Shown here: positions 1 through 6,612 of the stretch, piece after piece
Numbering within the stretch: position 1 is the first letter of the stretch
Layout: each line of letters starts with the position of its first letter
Translations under genes and position numbers: made by a program
The notes under the pieces: generated by a model
Seen by the model: only the letters and a program-made list of their open reading frames with translations
Databases searched by the model: none
Told to the model about the DNA's origin: nothing
Assembly (NCBI GenBank): GCA_014380965.1
Contig: JACMIV010000033.1
Span: 1-12,562, forward strand
DNA from: Rhizobiaceae bacterium
GTDB taxonomy: Bacteria; Pseudomonadota; Alphaproteobacteria; Rhizobiales; Rhizobiaceae
Direction of reading: 5' to 3'
DNA: 12,562 nt

Positions 1-560
1 AAATCGAGGCTCGCTACCGCCGCCGTCGGGTTCGCCGGGAAGCAGAGGATGACGGCGATCGGTTTTGGGATCGAATGATAGACGGCGCGCTCGAGCGCCG
101 CGAAGAATTCCGGCCCTGGCTCCGCCGGCACGTGGCGGATCGCACCGCCGGCCATCAGGAAGCCGAAAGCATGGATCGGATAGCTCGGGCTCGGCACCAG
201 TACTACGTCGCCAGGCGCGGTAATCGCCTGCGCCATGTTGGCAAAACCCTCCTTCGAGCCGAGCGTCGCGACGACCTGGCGGTCGGGATCGAGCTTCACG
301 CCGAAACGCCTCGCGTAGTAGCCCGCCTGCGCGCGGCGAAGCCCGGCGATGCCCTTGGAGGCCGAGTAGCGGTGCGTGCGCGGGTCGCGGATCGCCTCGC
401 AGAGCTTGTCGACGACGAAAGACGGGGTCGGTAGGTCCGGATTGCCCATTCCGAGATCGACGATATCGGCGCCGCGGGCGCGCGCCGCGGCCTTGAGGCG
501 GTTCACCTCCTCGAAGACGTAAGGGGGAAGTCTGCGGACCTTGTGGAATTCTTCTGTCAT
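1..560 (-). CDS. PLP-dependent class I/II aminotransferase (LL-diaminopimelate aminotransferase-like), C-terminus outside window
   Basis: Fold-type I pyridoxal-phosphate aminotransferase; only the first ~186 residues are present because the gene runs off base 1. The start is ATG at 560-558, with GAGGA six bases upstream. Visible family marks are GMGNPD at 37-42 (substrate-side N-terminal motif), HRYSASKG at 63-70, the cofactor-phosphate loop GSKEG at 101-105, SPSYP at 124-128 (the Tyr that stacks near PLP) and FPANPTA at 174-180 (NPT loop, where the Asn contacts the PLP ring oxygen). The Schiff-base lysine would lie in the missing part. Relatives in rhizobia are annotated as LL-diaminopimelate aminotransferase or as alanine/aspartate aminotransferase; the substrate cannot be decided here. 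It reads in the same direction as the upstream lipoprotein gene, with a 142-bp gap, and away from phaC. Confidence 0.93.
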   Translation of the reverse strand, partial: MTEEFHKVRRLPPYVFEEVNRLKAAARARGADIVDLGMGNPDLPTPSFVVDKLCEAIRDPRTHRYSASKGIAGLRRAQAGYYARRFGVKLDPDRQVVATLGSKEGFANMAQAITAPGDVVLVPSPSYPIHAFGFLMAGGAIRHVPAEPGPEFFAALERAVYHSIPKPIAVILCFPANPTAAVASLD

Positions 561-702
561 CTGTCGTCCTCGGGCGAAGCATTCTCGCCCCGTCTCCTCA
601 GGGGAATCGATCCTCGATCGCAAGTCTTGCCAGGAGCTTGCCTATCGCGGCGGCAAAAACCGTGGTCGGGCGGCTTCCGCGCAAGTCCGGCAAACGTTCT
701 GC

Positions 703-1176
703 TCAACGCCCTTCGATCTCGCGCAGCACGTCCTCGCTCGTGACGGTGAGCGGGCCGTCGCTGCCGCGGGCCTGCGAGACGGCGGCGTCGACCTCCTGGC
801 GCGTCGCGGTCTGCGCAGCCTTCGAATCGGCCACCGAGCGCACGTATTCCGCATTGCCGGAGCGCAGCGTGGCAGCCTGCGTGCCTGCGGCCGACTGGAG
901 CTGCCCGCGCTCGGCGACGACCTCGGCGTCGGGAAGCTGGGCGGCGGCGGAACTTGGAAACGCGCCGAGCAGGGGATAGCCGTCCGGCCCGAGCCGCTGG
1001 GCCGACGGCCCACTGTCGATCCGCGGCCGCATGTCGAGCTGCGAGGGACCTTCCGGCGGAATGAGCCCGCACGCCGTCGCCAGCGGCGCCACGCACAGCA
1101 CCATCGCTAGCCTTCGGAGCGGCGGTATTGTCCGCGGGCGACCAGCCTCCGCACGTCTGTCCGTCATCATCGTCAA
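703..1176 (-). CDS. Small predicted outer-membrane/periplasmic lipoprotein, function unknown
   Basis: A 157-residue protein if started at TTG 1176-1174, which has AAGGGA seven bases upstream; ATG codons at 1170 and 1167 give 155 or 154 residues but a longer spacer. The N-terminus is basic (RR at 7-8, R13, R15, RR at 21-22), followed by a hydrophobic stretch (~23-33) and LATAC with Cys36. This looks like a type II signal peptide and lipobox, although Leu sits at -4 rather than the usual -3. The mature part is ~121 residues, rich in Ala, Ser, Gln and Arg, without Cys or membrane segments; its C-terminal half (~95-157) is charged and probably helical. I recognise no domain. It lies divergently from phaC across a 147-bp gap and upstream of the aminotransferase. 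Codon use matches the neighbours, so it is probably native. Confidence 0.72.
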   Translation of the reverse strand: MTMMTDRRAEAGRPRTIPPLRRLAMVLCVAPLATACGLIPPEGPSQLDMRPRIDSGPSAQRLGPDGYPLLGAFPSSAAAQLPDAEVVAERGQLQSAAGTQAATLRSGNAEYVRSVADSKAAQTATRQEVDAAVSQARGSDGPLTVTSEDVLREIEGR

Positions 1177-1310
1177 GCGTTCGTCCCTTATTCGCGTCTT
1201 CTCATAGCCGAAACCGGGCGGACCGGAAAGCGGCGCGATCGAGGACGGCCGTTGGTCCGAAACAGACGCGCTGCGGCTGACCCAGCGCGGCGCCTGTGCT
1301 TAAGTGTAGC

Positions 1311-1316
1311 GGGAGG
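1311..1316 (+). promoter_or_regulatory. Ribosome binding site of phaC
   Basis: GGGAGG lies seven bases before ATG 1324. It decides the start: the frame stays open back to 1252, but the earlier GTG-type start has no such site. The 147-bp divergent gap it belongs to (1177-1323) must also carry promoters for phaC and the lipoprotein; I see no clear -35/-10 pair or operator there. Confidence 0.75.
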
Positions 1317-1323
1317 AACAACC

Positions 1324-3183
1324 ATGGCGACACATCAGCCGAACGGCGGATCGCAGACGGACCACGCGGCGAACGAATCCACAGATGACCCCTATGTCGT
1401 GAAGGACCCCGAGGCATTCGCGCGCAACATGGCCTACGTGATCGAGCATCTCGGCAAGGCGGCCTCCGCCTGGGTCGAGCCGCGCGAGAAGGGCGAGGTC
1501 GTCGACGAAGGGCCGGTCGGCGCCGCCGACATCTTCAAGACACTCTCCAAGGTCGGCGAATATTGGATGAGCGACCCCGCAAGGGCGATGGAGGCGCAGG
1601 CAAGCCTCTTCTCGAGCTATCTCGGCATCTGGACCCAGTCGATGCAGCGCTTGAGCGGCGAGGAGGCACCTCCCGGCCCACATGCAGCTCCTCACGCGGC
1701 TACCGCCGACCAGCGCTTTGTGGACGAGGAATGGACCAAGAACCTCTTCTTCGACGTGCTGCGGCGGATGTATCTCTCGACCTCGCAGTGGGCCGACGGG
1801 CTCGTAGAGCGCGCCGACGGGCTCGACCCGCATACGCGCAGCAAGGCCGCCTTCTACATCCGCCAGCTCTCGGCCGCCGTCTCGCCATCGAACTTCATCT
1901 TGACCAATCCCGAACTCTACCGCGAGACGGTCCGCACGAACGGGGAGAATCTCGTCCGCGGCATGAAGATGTTCGCCGAGGACATGGCCGCCGGAAAGGG
2001 CAATCTCCGTCTTCGCCAGGCCGACTACTCGCGCTTCGAGGTCGGCCGCGACATGGCGGTGACGCCCGGCAAGGTCGTCGCCCAGAACGCCGTCTGCCAG
2101 ATCCTCCAGTACGACCCTTCGACAGAAACCGTGTTGAAACGGCCTCTCGTCATCTGCCCGCCCTGGATCAACAAGTTCTACATCCTCGATCTCAACCCGC
2201 AGAAATCCTTCATCCAATGGGCGGTCGCGCAGGGGCATACGGTCTTCGTCATCTCCTGGGTCAATCCCGACGAGACCCACGCGGCGAAGGACTGGCGCGA
2301 CTACATCCACGAGGGCGTCGTCTTCGCGCTCGACACGGTCGAGCAATCGACTGGCGAAAGCCAGGTGAACGCCATCGGCTACTGCGTCGGCGGGACGTTG
2401 CTCGCGACCGCCCTCGCCTATCTCAAGGCCATCGGCGACGACCGGATCAAGTCCGCGACGTTCCTGACGACGCAGGTCGACTTCACCCATGCCGGGGATC
2501 TCAAGGTCTTCGTCGACGAGGACCAGCTCGAAACGCTCGCCAACAGCATGAAGGCCAAGGGCTATCTCGACGGCTCGCGCATGGCCACCGCCTTCAACAT
2601 GCTGCGCTCGGGCGACCTCGTCTGGCCCTATTTCGTCAACAACTACCTGAAGGGCAAGGCGCCTATGCCCTTCGACCTTCTCTACTGGAACGCCGATTCG
2701 ACGCGGATGCCGATGGCGAACCACCTCTTCTATCTCCGCAGCTGCTACCTCGAGAACCGCCTCGCCACGGGCCGCATGGAGATCGGCGGAACTCGCCTCG
2801 ACCTCTCCAAGATCGACGTGCCCGTCTACAATCTGGCGACCAAGGAGGACCACATCGCGCCGGCCCTCAGCGTCTATGTCGGCAGCCGCTACCTCGGCCC
2901 GAACGTCACCTTCGTCCTCACCGGATCCGGCCACATCTCCGGCGTCGTCAACCCGCCCGACAAGGAAAAATACCAGTTCTGGACTGGCCCGAAACCCTCC
3001 GCGGACCTGTCTTTCGAGGAATGGCTGGAGGCGTCGGTCGAGACCAGAGGCTCCTGGTGGCCGCATTGGCAGGCCTGGGTCGGCCCGCTTTCCGGGGCGC
3101 AGGTGAAGCCGCGAAAGCCGGGCGGCCGTCGCCTCAACCCGATCGAAGACGCCCCCGGCTCCTACGTCCGGGTGAAGGCCTGA
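1324..3183 (+). CDS. phaC: Class I poly(3-hydroxyalkanoate) polymerase (PHA synthase)
   Basis: Polymerises (R)-3-hydroxyacyl-CoA, mainly 3-hydroxybutyryl-CoA, into PHA at the granule surface and releases CoA. The protein has 619 residues, the usual class I length. The N-terminal PhaC_N region (~70-300) includes the LRLRQADYSRFEVGRD segment. The alpha/beta-hydrolase core follows: lipase-like box GYCVGG with nucleophile Cys354, the synthase-typical stretch with Trp in DLVWPYFVNN, catalytic Asp509 in KEDHIAP and catalytic His537 in GSGHISG. All three triad residues are present, so the enzyme should be active. ATG 1324 is chosen for its GGGAGG site. phaE and phaA/phaB are not adjacent, which fits class I. 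Next to it are an aminotransferase and a lipoprotein gene reading the other way, an arrangement I recall from rhizobia. Confidence 0.97.
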   Translation: MATHQPNGGSQTDHAANESTDDPYVVKDPEAFARNMAYVIEHLGKAASAWVEPREKGEVVDEGPVGAADIFKTLSKVGEYWMSDPARAMEAQASLFSSYLGIWTQSMQRLSGEEAPPGPHAAPHAATADQRFVDEEWTKNLFFDVLRRMYLSTSQWADGLVERADGLDPHTRSKAAFYIRQLSAAVSPSNFILTNPELYRETVRTNGENLVRGMKMFAEDMAAGKGNLRLRQADYSRFEVGRDMAVTPGKVVAQNAVCQILQYDPSTETVLKRPLVICPPWINKFYILDLNPQKSFIQWAVAQGHTVFVISWVNPDETHAAKDWRDYIHEGVVFALDTVEQSTGESQVNAIGYCVGGTLLATALAYLKAIGDDRIKSATFLTTQVDFTHAGDLKVFVDEDQLETLANSMKAKGYLDGSRMATAFNMLRSGDLVWPYFVNNYLKGKAPMPFDLLYWNADSTRMPMANHLFYLRSCYLENRLATGRMEIGGTRLDLSKIDVPVYNLATKEDHIAPALSVYVGSRYLGPNVTFVLTGSGHISGVVNPPDKEKYQFWTGPKPSADLSFEEWLEASVETRGSWWPHWQAWVGPLSGAQVKPRKPGGRRLNPIEDAPGSYVRVKA

Positions 3184-3410
3184 TTGGCGACCCTCTGGTG
3201 AACGTGTGACACATCCAAGGCACCCGTGCGTGCGTCCTGATCCCCTTTGGCGAGGTGCGGGCTGAGCAGAAATCGACCCGACAGATCGGTGATCTTCCAC
3301 TTCGGGCTTTCATTGCGATTGCCGAATGCAATTTCGTCACTGTCCGCCATAACCCCTACACCGAAACCGGCGCCCCCTGTCCAGTTCTTAGTCCATCACT
3401 CAAGTGGTCG
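3184..3410. other. Intergenic spacer between phaC and the Imm11-like gene
   Basis: A 227-bp convergent gap. It is visibly less GC-rich than phaC. I find no stem-loop with a T-run that would qualify as a phaC terminator. A 62-codon minus-strand frame (3162-3350) and an 89-codon plus-strand frame (3255-3524) are open here but overlap real genes and lack a good ribosome site; I treat them as non-coding or remnant DNA. The composition suggests that this spacer belongs to the same acquired patch as the downstream gene. Confidence 0.5.
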
Positions 3411-4304
3411 TTACTTAGGTGGGCCTGTTTCATTCCGCTGAGATCCGAGAAAGAGGCGGCGCTCTTCGGCCAGAATGGCTGTATCGCGCTCGATTTCCCG
3501 GCGGCGAGCCTCTCTAGTCTTTAAGCGTCGCAATTTGGGATCTTGGTCTGCGCTCCTTCCTTTTGACTGACGCACTACGTTTCCATCCCGGTCGATCTCC
3601 AGGCACGTCAAGTATTTCCAGCCCTGTTCCCATCCGATGATTTCATTTTGCTCAATTTCAGACATCAGTTCATTCGAAGCGAAGACGTGCCGCAGATCGT
3701 CACTCCACCAAAGAGCGAACTGTTTGACAACGTCGTGCCAAAACGCAACGCGATCACCAAATTTCGGGGAGGCGTGTTTGAATGAAATATAAAAAAACTC
3801 GGGATTGTAGTGGGGGCTTTCTTTCTCGTCGGAGAACGGCACTTTCCGAACAGTGGTTGAATACTCCTCCGCCACGTCCCCCTTCAGCCGTGTGCAAATG
3901 TTAAGGCCATAGCGCTCAATGCCGGCATCCGACCCATCGATGCGCTGAACCTGCATCGGGAAAAACTGATGCACCCCCGGATCGTGGCGCTCGATCATCT
4001 CCATCAGGCGCCGCGAGATGATCGGCAGGCCTCCGGCTACGCCGAGATGGTCCGCGCGGCGAATGATATCGAGCCGCTCTTCCTCGGTGCGGGAAGGATC
4101 GGCACTATCGGCGGCGTCCAGGCGGACCGTTGTCGGCATCAAGTCGGCGCGGGCCCGGATGCCGTGCGTGAAGTCGCGCTGAAAATTGCCGTGCCCTCCC
4201 ACGTCCAGATCCATCTGCAGCCGAACCGGCTTCAGATCACCGACAACGTGCCAAAACGGATTGAAGTCGTAGTTGTTGAAGCTGCCCTGAACCGCAAACG
4301 CCAT
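3411..4304 (-). CDS. Imm11/DUF1629-like protein, probable immunity protein of a polymorphic-toxin system
   Basis: A 297-residue soluble protein with no signal peptide or membrane segment. ATG 4304-4302 follows GGAGG with a five-base spacer. I assign it to the DUF1629/Imm11 family from two segments: PIISRRLMEMIERHDPGVHQ at 94-113, followed by FFP, and HDVVKQFALWWSDDLRHVFA at 190-209 followed by GWEQG. These resemble the family's central 'S-x-x-L ... H/F-P' and C-terminal 'W ... S-D-x-L' blocks. The last ~45 residues are a highly charged Arg/Glu/Lys helix-like extension that I do not associate with the family. Family members are thought to neutralise partner effectors delivered by secretion systems; no complete toxin lies beside it. 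The DNA is more A/T-rich than its surroundings (for example AATGAAATATAAAAAAACT near 3781), which suggests transfer. Family call moderate; role inferred. Confidence 0.68.
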   Translation of the reverse strand: MAFAVQGSFNNYDFNPFWHVVGDLKPVRLQMDLDVGGHGNFQRDFTHGIRARADLMPTTVRLDAADSADPSRTEEERLDIIRRADHLGVAGGLPIISRRLMEMIERHDPGVHQFFPMQVQRIDGSDAGIERYGLNICTRLKGDVAEEYSTTVRKVPFSDEKESPHYNPEFFYISFKHASPKFGDRVAFWHDVVKQFALWWSDDLRHVFASNELMSEIEQNEIIGWEQGWKYLTCLEIDRDGNVVRQSKGRSADQDPKLRRLKTREARRREIERDTAILAEERRLFLGSQRNETGPPK

Positions 4305-4375
4305 GTTTTCCTCCGGCCTACGCCGCCGATCGTCCCGCCGACTTCCCGTCAGTCCGACCTACCATCCCCAGTAAT

Positions 4376-4489
4376 TCACCAGCGCCACTCCGGGTTGTCC
4401 AGCACAGAAAGGTCTGATCGAAGGTTGGCGATTGCCTGCCGCTCCGCGGAGCCACGAAGCACTTGAAGCGTCGCCGCTTCGATGCGACA
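4376..4489 (-). pseudogene. Possible C-terminal remnant of a lost gene (toxin?) just upstream of the Imm11-like gene
   Basis: A 37-residue open tail between in-frame stops at 4492-4490 and 4378-4376. It reads toward the Imm11-like gene, whose start lies 71 bp beyond its stop. It contains LRGSAERQAIANLRSDLSVL and ends DNPEWRW, a plausible protein C-terminus. Toxin genes normally lie directly upstream of their immunity gene on the same strand, which is the position seen here. No start codon or further coding sequence remains, because map begins at 4548 on the other strand. The rest of 4305-4547 shows no convincing gene. The tail is short enough to be chance. Confidence 0.25.
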
Positions 4490-4547
4490 TCACGGGTCAA
4501 ACGCGCGCATCGTGCCGTCGCGTGCCAACGGACGCCGGATCGACCCG

Positions 4548-5399
4548 ATGACCAGCTATCTCGAAGCCGAAGTCCTGCCCGCCCGCAACACGGGCGCGAT
4601 CCGCCTCTACGACGCCGCGGCCTTCGAGGGCATGCGGCGGGCCTGTCAGCTCACCGCAAGGTGCCTCGACGCGCTGGCGGCAATCATCCAGCCGGGCGTG
4701 ACAACCGAGGAGATCGACGCCTTCGTCTTCCGCTACGGCTACGAGGCCGGGGCCCTTCCCGCGACGTTGAACTATCGCGGTTACATGAAAAGCGTCTGCA
4801 CCTCGATCAACCACGTCGTCTGCCACGGCATCCCGAACGACAAGCCGCTGCGGGAGGGCGACATCGTCAACATCGACGTGACGCTCATCCTCGACGGCTA
4901 TCACGGCGACGCCTCGCGCATGTATCTTGTCGGGCGCGTCAAGCGCGCCGCCGAACGGCTCTGCGAGGTCACCTACCGCTCGCTGCTCCTGGCCATCGAC
5001 GAAGTCAAGCCCGGCAACCGGATGGGCGACATCGGCGCCGCGATCCAGGCCTATGCCGAAGCCGAGCGCTGCTCGGTCGTTCGCGACTTCTGCGGCCACG
5101 GCGTCGGCCGCCTCTTCCACGACGCGCCGAACGTCCTCCATTACGGGCGTCGCGGCGAAGGCGCCGAGATTCGGCCCGGCATGATCTTCACCATCGAGCC
5201 GATGATCAATCTCGGTCGCCCGCACGTGAAGGTGCTGGCCGACGGCTGGACCGCGGTCACCCGCGACCGCGCACTCTCGGCCCAGTATGAGCACACGGTC
5301 GGCGTGACGGAGGCCGGCTGCGAGGTCTTCACCCTGTCGCCCGCCGGCCTCGACACGCCGGGCGTCACCGTCTCGAAGATTCCCGCCGCGGCCGGCTGA
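4548..5399 (+). CDS. map: Type I methionine aminopeptidase
   Basis: Cytosolic dinuclear-metal enzyme that removes the initiator methionine from new proteins. It has 283 residues, close to other alphaproteobacterial members. The pita-bread fold residues are all present: His93 in CHGIP, metal ligands Asp110 (NIDVT), Asp121 (GDASR), His184 (CGHGVG), Glu217 (TIEPM) and Glu248 (QYEHTV). I chose ATG 4548 because MTSYLEAEVLPARNTGAIRL matches how rhizobial homologues begin; the frame stays open to an ATG at 4482, but the 22 extra residues look unrelated to the family. The ribosome site is weak. radC follows after 3 nt, so the two are probably cotranscribed. The upstream DNA is the presumed foreign patch, so the promoter may have been altered by it. 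Confidence 0.96.
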   Translation: MTSYLEAEVLPARNTGAIRLYDAAAFEGMRRACQLTARCLDALAAIIQPGVTTEEIDAFVFRYGYEAGALPATLNYRGYMKSVCTSINHVVCHGIPNDKPLREGDIVNIDVTLILDGYHGDASRMYLVGRVKRAAERLCEVTYRSLLLAIDEVKPGNRMGDIGAAIQAYAEAERCSVVRDFCGHGVGRLFHDAPNVLHYGRRGEGAEIRPGMIFTIEPMINLGRPHVKVLADGWTAVTRDRALSAQYEHTVGVTEAGCEVFTLSPAGLDTPGVTVSKIPAAAG

Positions 5400-5402
5400 G
5401 GC

Positions 5403-6191
5403 ATGGGAAGCGAGGACACGCAGGACAATCCGAACCTGTTGCCCGGCCTTAGCGAAGCCGGCGCTTCGGACGCGGACAGGCGTGGCGACCGTGGGCCAAG
5501 AGGCAAGGCGGGCGCTTCTCCGAAACACCACGATGGCCACCGCGACCGCCTGCGCGAGCGCTTCGAGGCTGCCGGAGCCATCGCGCTTGCCGACTATGAG
5601 CTCCTGGAGCTCGTTCTTTTCCGCACCATTCCGCGCCGCGACGTAAAGCCCATCGCCAAGGCTCTCATCGCCCGTTTCGGCACCCTGTCGGAGGTTCTCG
5701 GCGCCTCCGTGCAGCGGCTGGGCGAGGTCTCAGGCATCGGCCCGTCGACAGCGCTCGATCTCAAGATCGTCGCCGCCATCAACGAGCGGGCGATGCGCTC
5801 GGAGCTCAAGGCGCGGGAAATCCTCTCCTCCTGGTCGCAGGTTTTAGCCTATTGCAAGACCGCGATGGCCTACGAGACGCGGGAACAGTTCCGCATCCTC
5901 TTCCTCGACAAGAAGAACACCCTCATCGCCGACGAGGTGCAGCAGACCGGCACGATCGACCACACGCCGGTGTATCCGCGGGAGGTGGTGCGCCGCGCGC
6001 TCGAGCTCTCGGCGACAGCCGTCATCCTCGTCCACAACCACCCGTCGGGCGACCCGACACCGTCGCGCGCCGACATCGAGATGACGAAGACCATCATCGA
6101 CACGGCCAAGCCGCTGGGCATCGCGGTCCACGACCACATCATCGTCGGCCGGGCCGGCCATGCAAGCCTGAAGGGTCTGCGGCTGATCTGA
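5403..6191 (+). CDS. radC: RadC family JAMM/MPN-type metal-dependent protein
   Basis: 262 residues. After a low-complexity polar N-terminus (1-~45) comes the RadC N-terminal segment (HRDRLRERF ... [15 protein letters not shown]), then a helix-hairpin-helix DNA-binding-like motif, [12 protein letters not shown] at 109-120. The C-terminal JAB/JAMM domain (~140-262) has [14 protein letters not shown] with zinc ligands His211, His213 and Asp224 and catalytic Ser221. The name comes from an old DNA-repair assignment in E. coli that did not hold up; the real role of the family is unsettled, though RadC-like proteins recur near mobile DNA. The start lies 3 nt after the map stop, so translation is probably coupled. 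It converges with usg, with a 24-bp gap between stops. Confidence 0.93.
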   Translation: MGSEDTQDNPNLLPGLSEAGASDADRRGDRGPRGKAGASPKHHDGHRDRLRERFEAAGAIALADYELLELVLFRTIPRRDVKPIAKALIARFGTLSEVLGASVQRLGEVSGIGPSTALDLKIVAAINERAMRSELKAREILSSWSQVLAYCKTAMAYETREQFRILFLDKKNTLIADEVQQTGTIDHTPVYPREVVRRALELSATAVILVHNHPSGDPTPSRADIEMTKTIIDTAKPLGIAVHDHIIVGRAGHASLKGLRLI

Positions 6192-6219
6192 GAAAGACCC
6201 AGCGCCCGCCGCAGATCAG
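6183..6219. repeat. Perfect 8-bp inverted repeat spanning the radC and usg stop codons
   Basis: CTGATCTG (6183-6190) and CAGATCAG (6212-6219) are exact reverse complements separated by 21 bp. Each arm overlaps the stop codon of one of the two convergent genes. It could fold at the 3' end of both transcripts and act as a shared transcript end or anti-readthrough structure, but no T-run follows on either strand, so this is not a classical intrinsic terminator. Confidence 0.4.
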
Positions 6220-6497
6220 TGCAGGCGCCCGATCTCCATCACCGAACGCACCTCGCGCGGGCCGATCAGGCTGGCATGCATGATCCGGATGGAGTGGATC
6301 GCCGCCTCGACCTCGCGCTCCCAATGTTCCAGAAAGCGCTTGAGCCTGGGATAGTCCGGCGCGAGATCGGCGAACTGCCAGTGGAAGGTCTGGAGAAAGG
6401 ACGGATGGTCGGGCATCCGGTAGAGGACTTCGGCGGTGGTGAGGCCATAGCCGCCGAGCATGCGTTGGAAGTCCGGGTCTGCGACACGCGTTTGCAT
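6216..6497 (-). CDS. usg: Usg family protein
   Basis: A 93-residue cytosolic protein of the alphaproteobacterial Usg family, named for a gene upstream of trpF in Caulobacter; its biochemical function is unknown. Diagnostic blocks are MLGGYGLTTAEVLYRMPDHP (13-32), LQTFHWQFADLAPDYPRLKR (35-54) and FLEHWEREVEAAIHSI (55-70), close to the whole family length. ATG 6497-6495 is preceded by AGGAG with a seven-base spacer; upstream codons in frame (to 6581) are not family-like and are excluded. No trp genes are nearby. It has its own upstream gap (6498-6612) with a CtrA-type box, so cell-cycle-linked expression is possible. Confidence 0.92.
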   Translation of the reverse strand: MQTRVADPDFQRMLGGYGLTTAEVLYRMPDHPSFLQTFHWQFADLAPDYPRLKRFLEHWEREVEAAIHSIRIMHASLIGPREVRSVMEIGRLH

Positions 6498-6561
6498 GAA
6501 CACTCTCCTTCGCGACGCCGTGGGAAGACAAGCCGGCGTAGGGAAATGCTGCGCGCCAGAG

Positions 6562-6594
6562 GTTAACGACGCGTTAAGCATGCTGCCCCGTTAA
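6562..6594 (-). promoter_or_regulatory. Predicted CtrA-type binding site upstream of usg, with an extra half-site
   Basis: On the minus strand, 6577-6562 reads TTAACGCGTCGTTAAC, an exact TTAAC-N6-TTAAC match to the CtrA response-regulator consensus (TTAA-N7-TTAA on either strand). A third half-site, TTAAC, lies 13 bp further upstream at 6594-6590. The full site is 64-80 bp before the usg start codon, a usual promoter-proximal position. That CtrA binds here is inferred from the motif alone. Confidence 0.55.
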
Positions 6595-6612
6595 GCAACT
6601 TTCAGGCAAGCC

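Noticed and set aside
572..590. GGGCGA ... TCGCCC stem-loop just before the aminotransferase start, as a terminator for the lipoprotein gene.
   Set aside because: Six-base stem without a T-run; it may fold but does not qualify as a terminator and is common by chance in GC-rich DNA.
1300..3300. A 666-codon open frame on the strand opposite phaC, and a 548-codon plus-strand frame inside phaC.
   Set aside because: Both are by-products of GC-rich codon bias; the sequences are Arg/Gly/Val-rich without motifs, while phaC has its full catalytic triad.
3162..3350. A 62-codon minus-strand frame between phaC and the Imm11-like gene.
   Set aside because: It overlaps the end of phaC by 22 bases, its purine-rich stretch is too close to the ATG, and no family is recognisable. 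It might be remnant coding DNA of the acquired patch, but I cannot support a gene.
3255..3524. An 89-codon plus-strand frame in the same spacer.
   Set aside because: It overlaps the C-terminal coding part of the Imm11-like gene and shows no motif.
4482..4547. Earlier ATG at 4482 as the start of map.
   Set aside because: The 22 extra residues are unlike map N-termini, and MTSYLEAEV at 4548 matches family beginnings.
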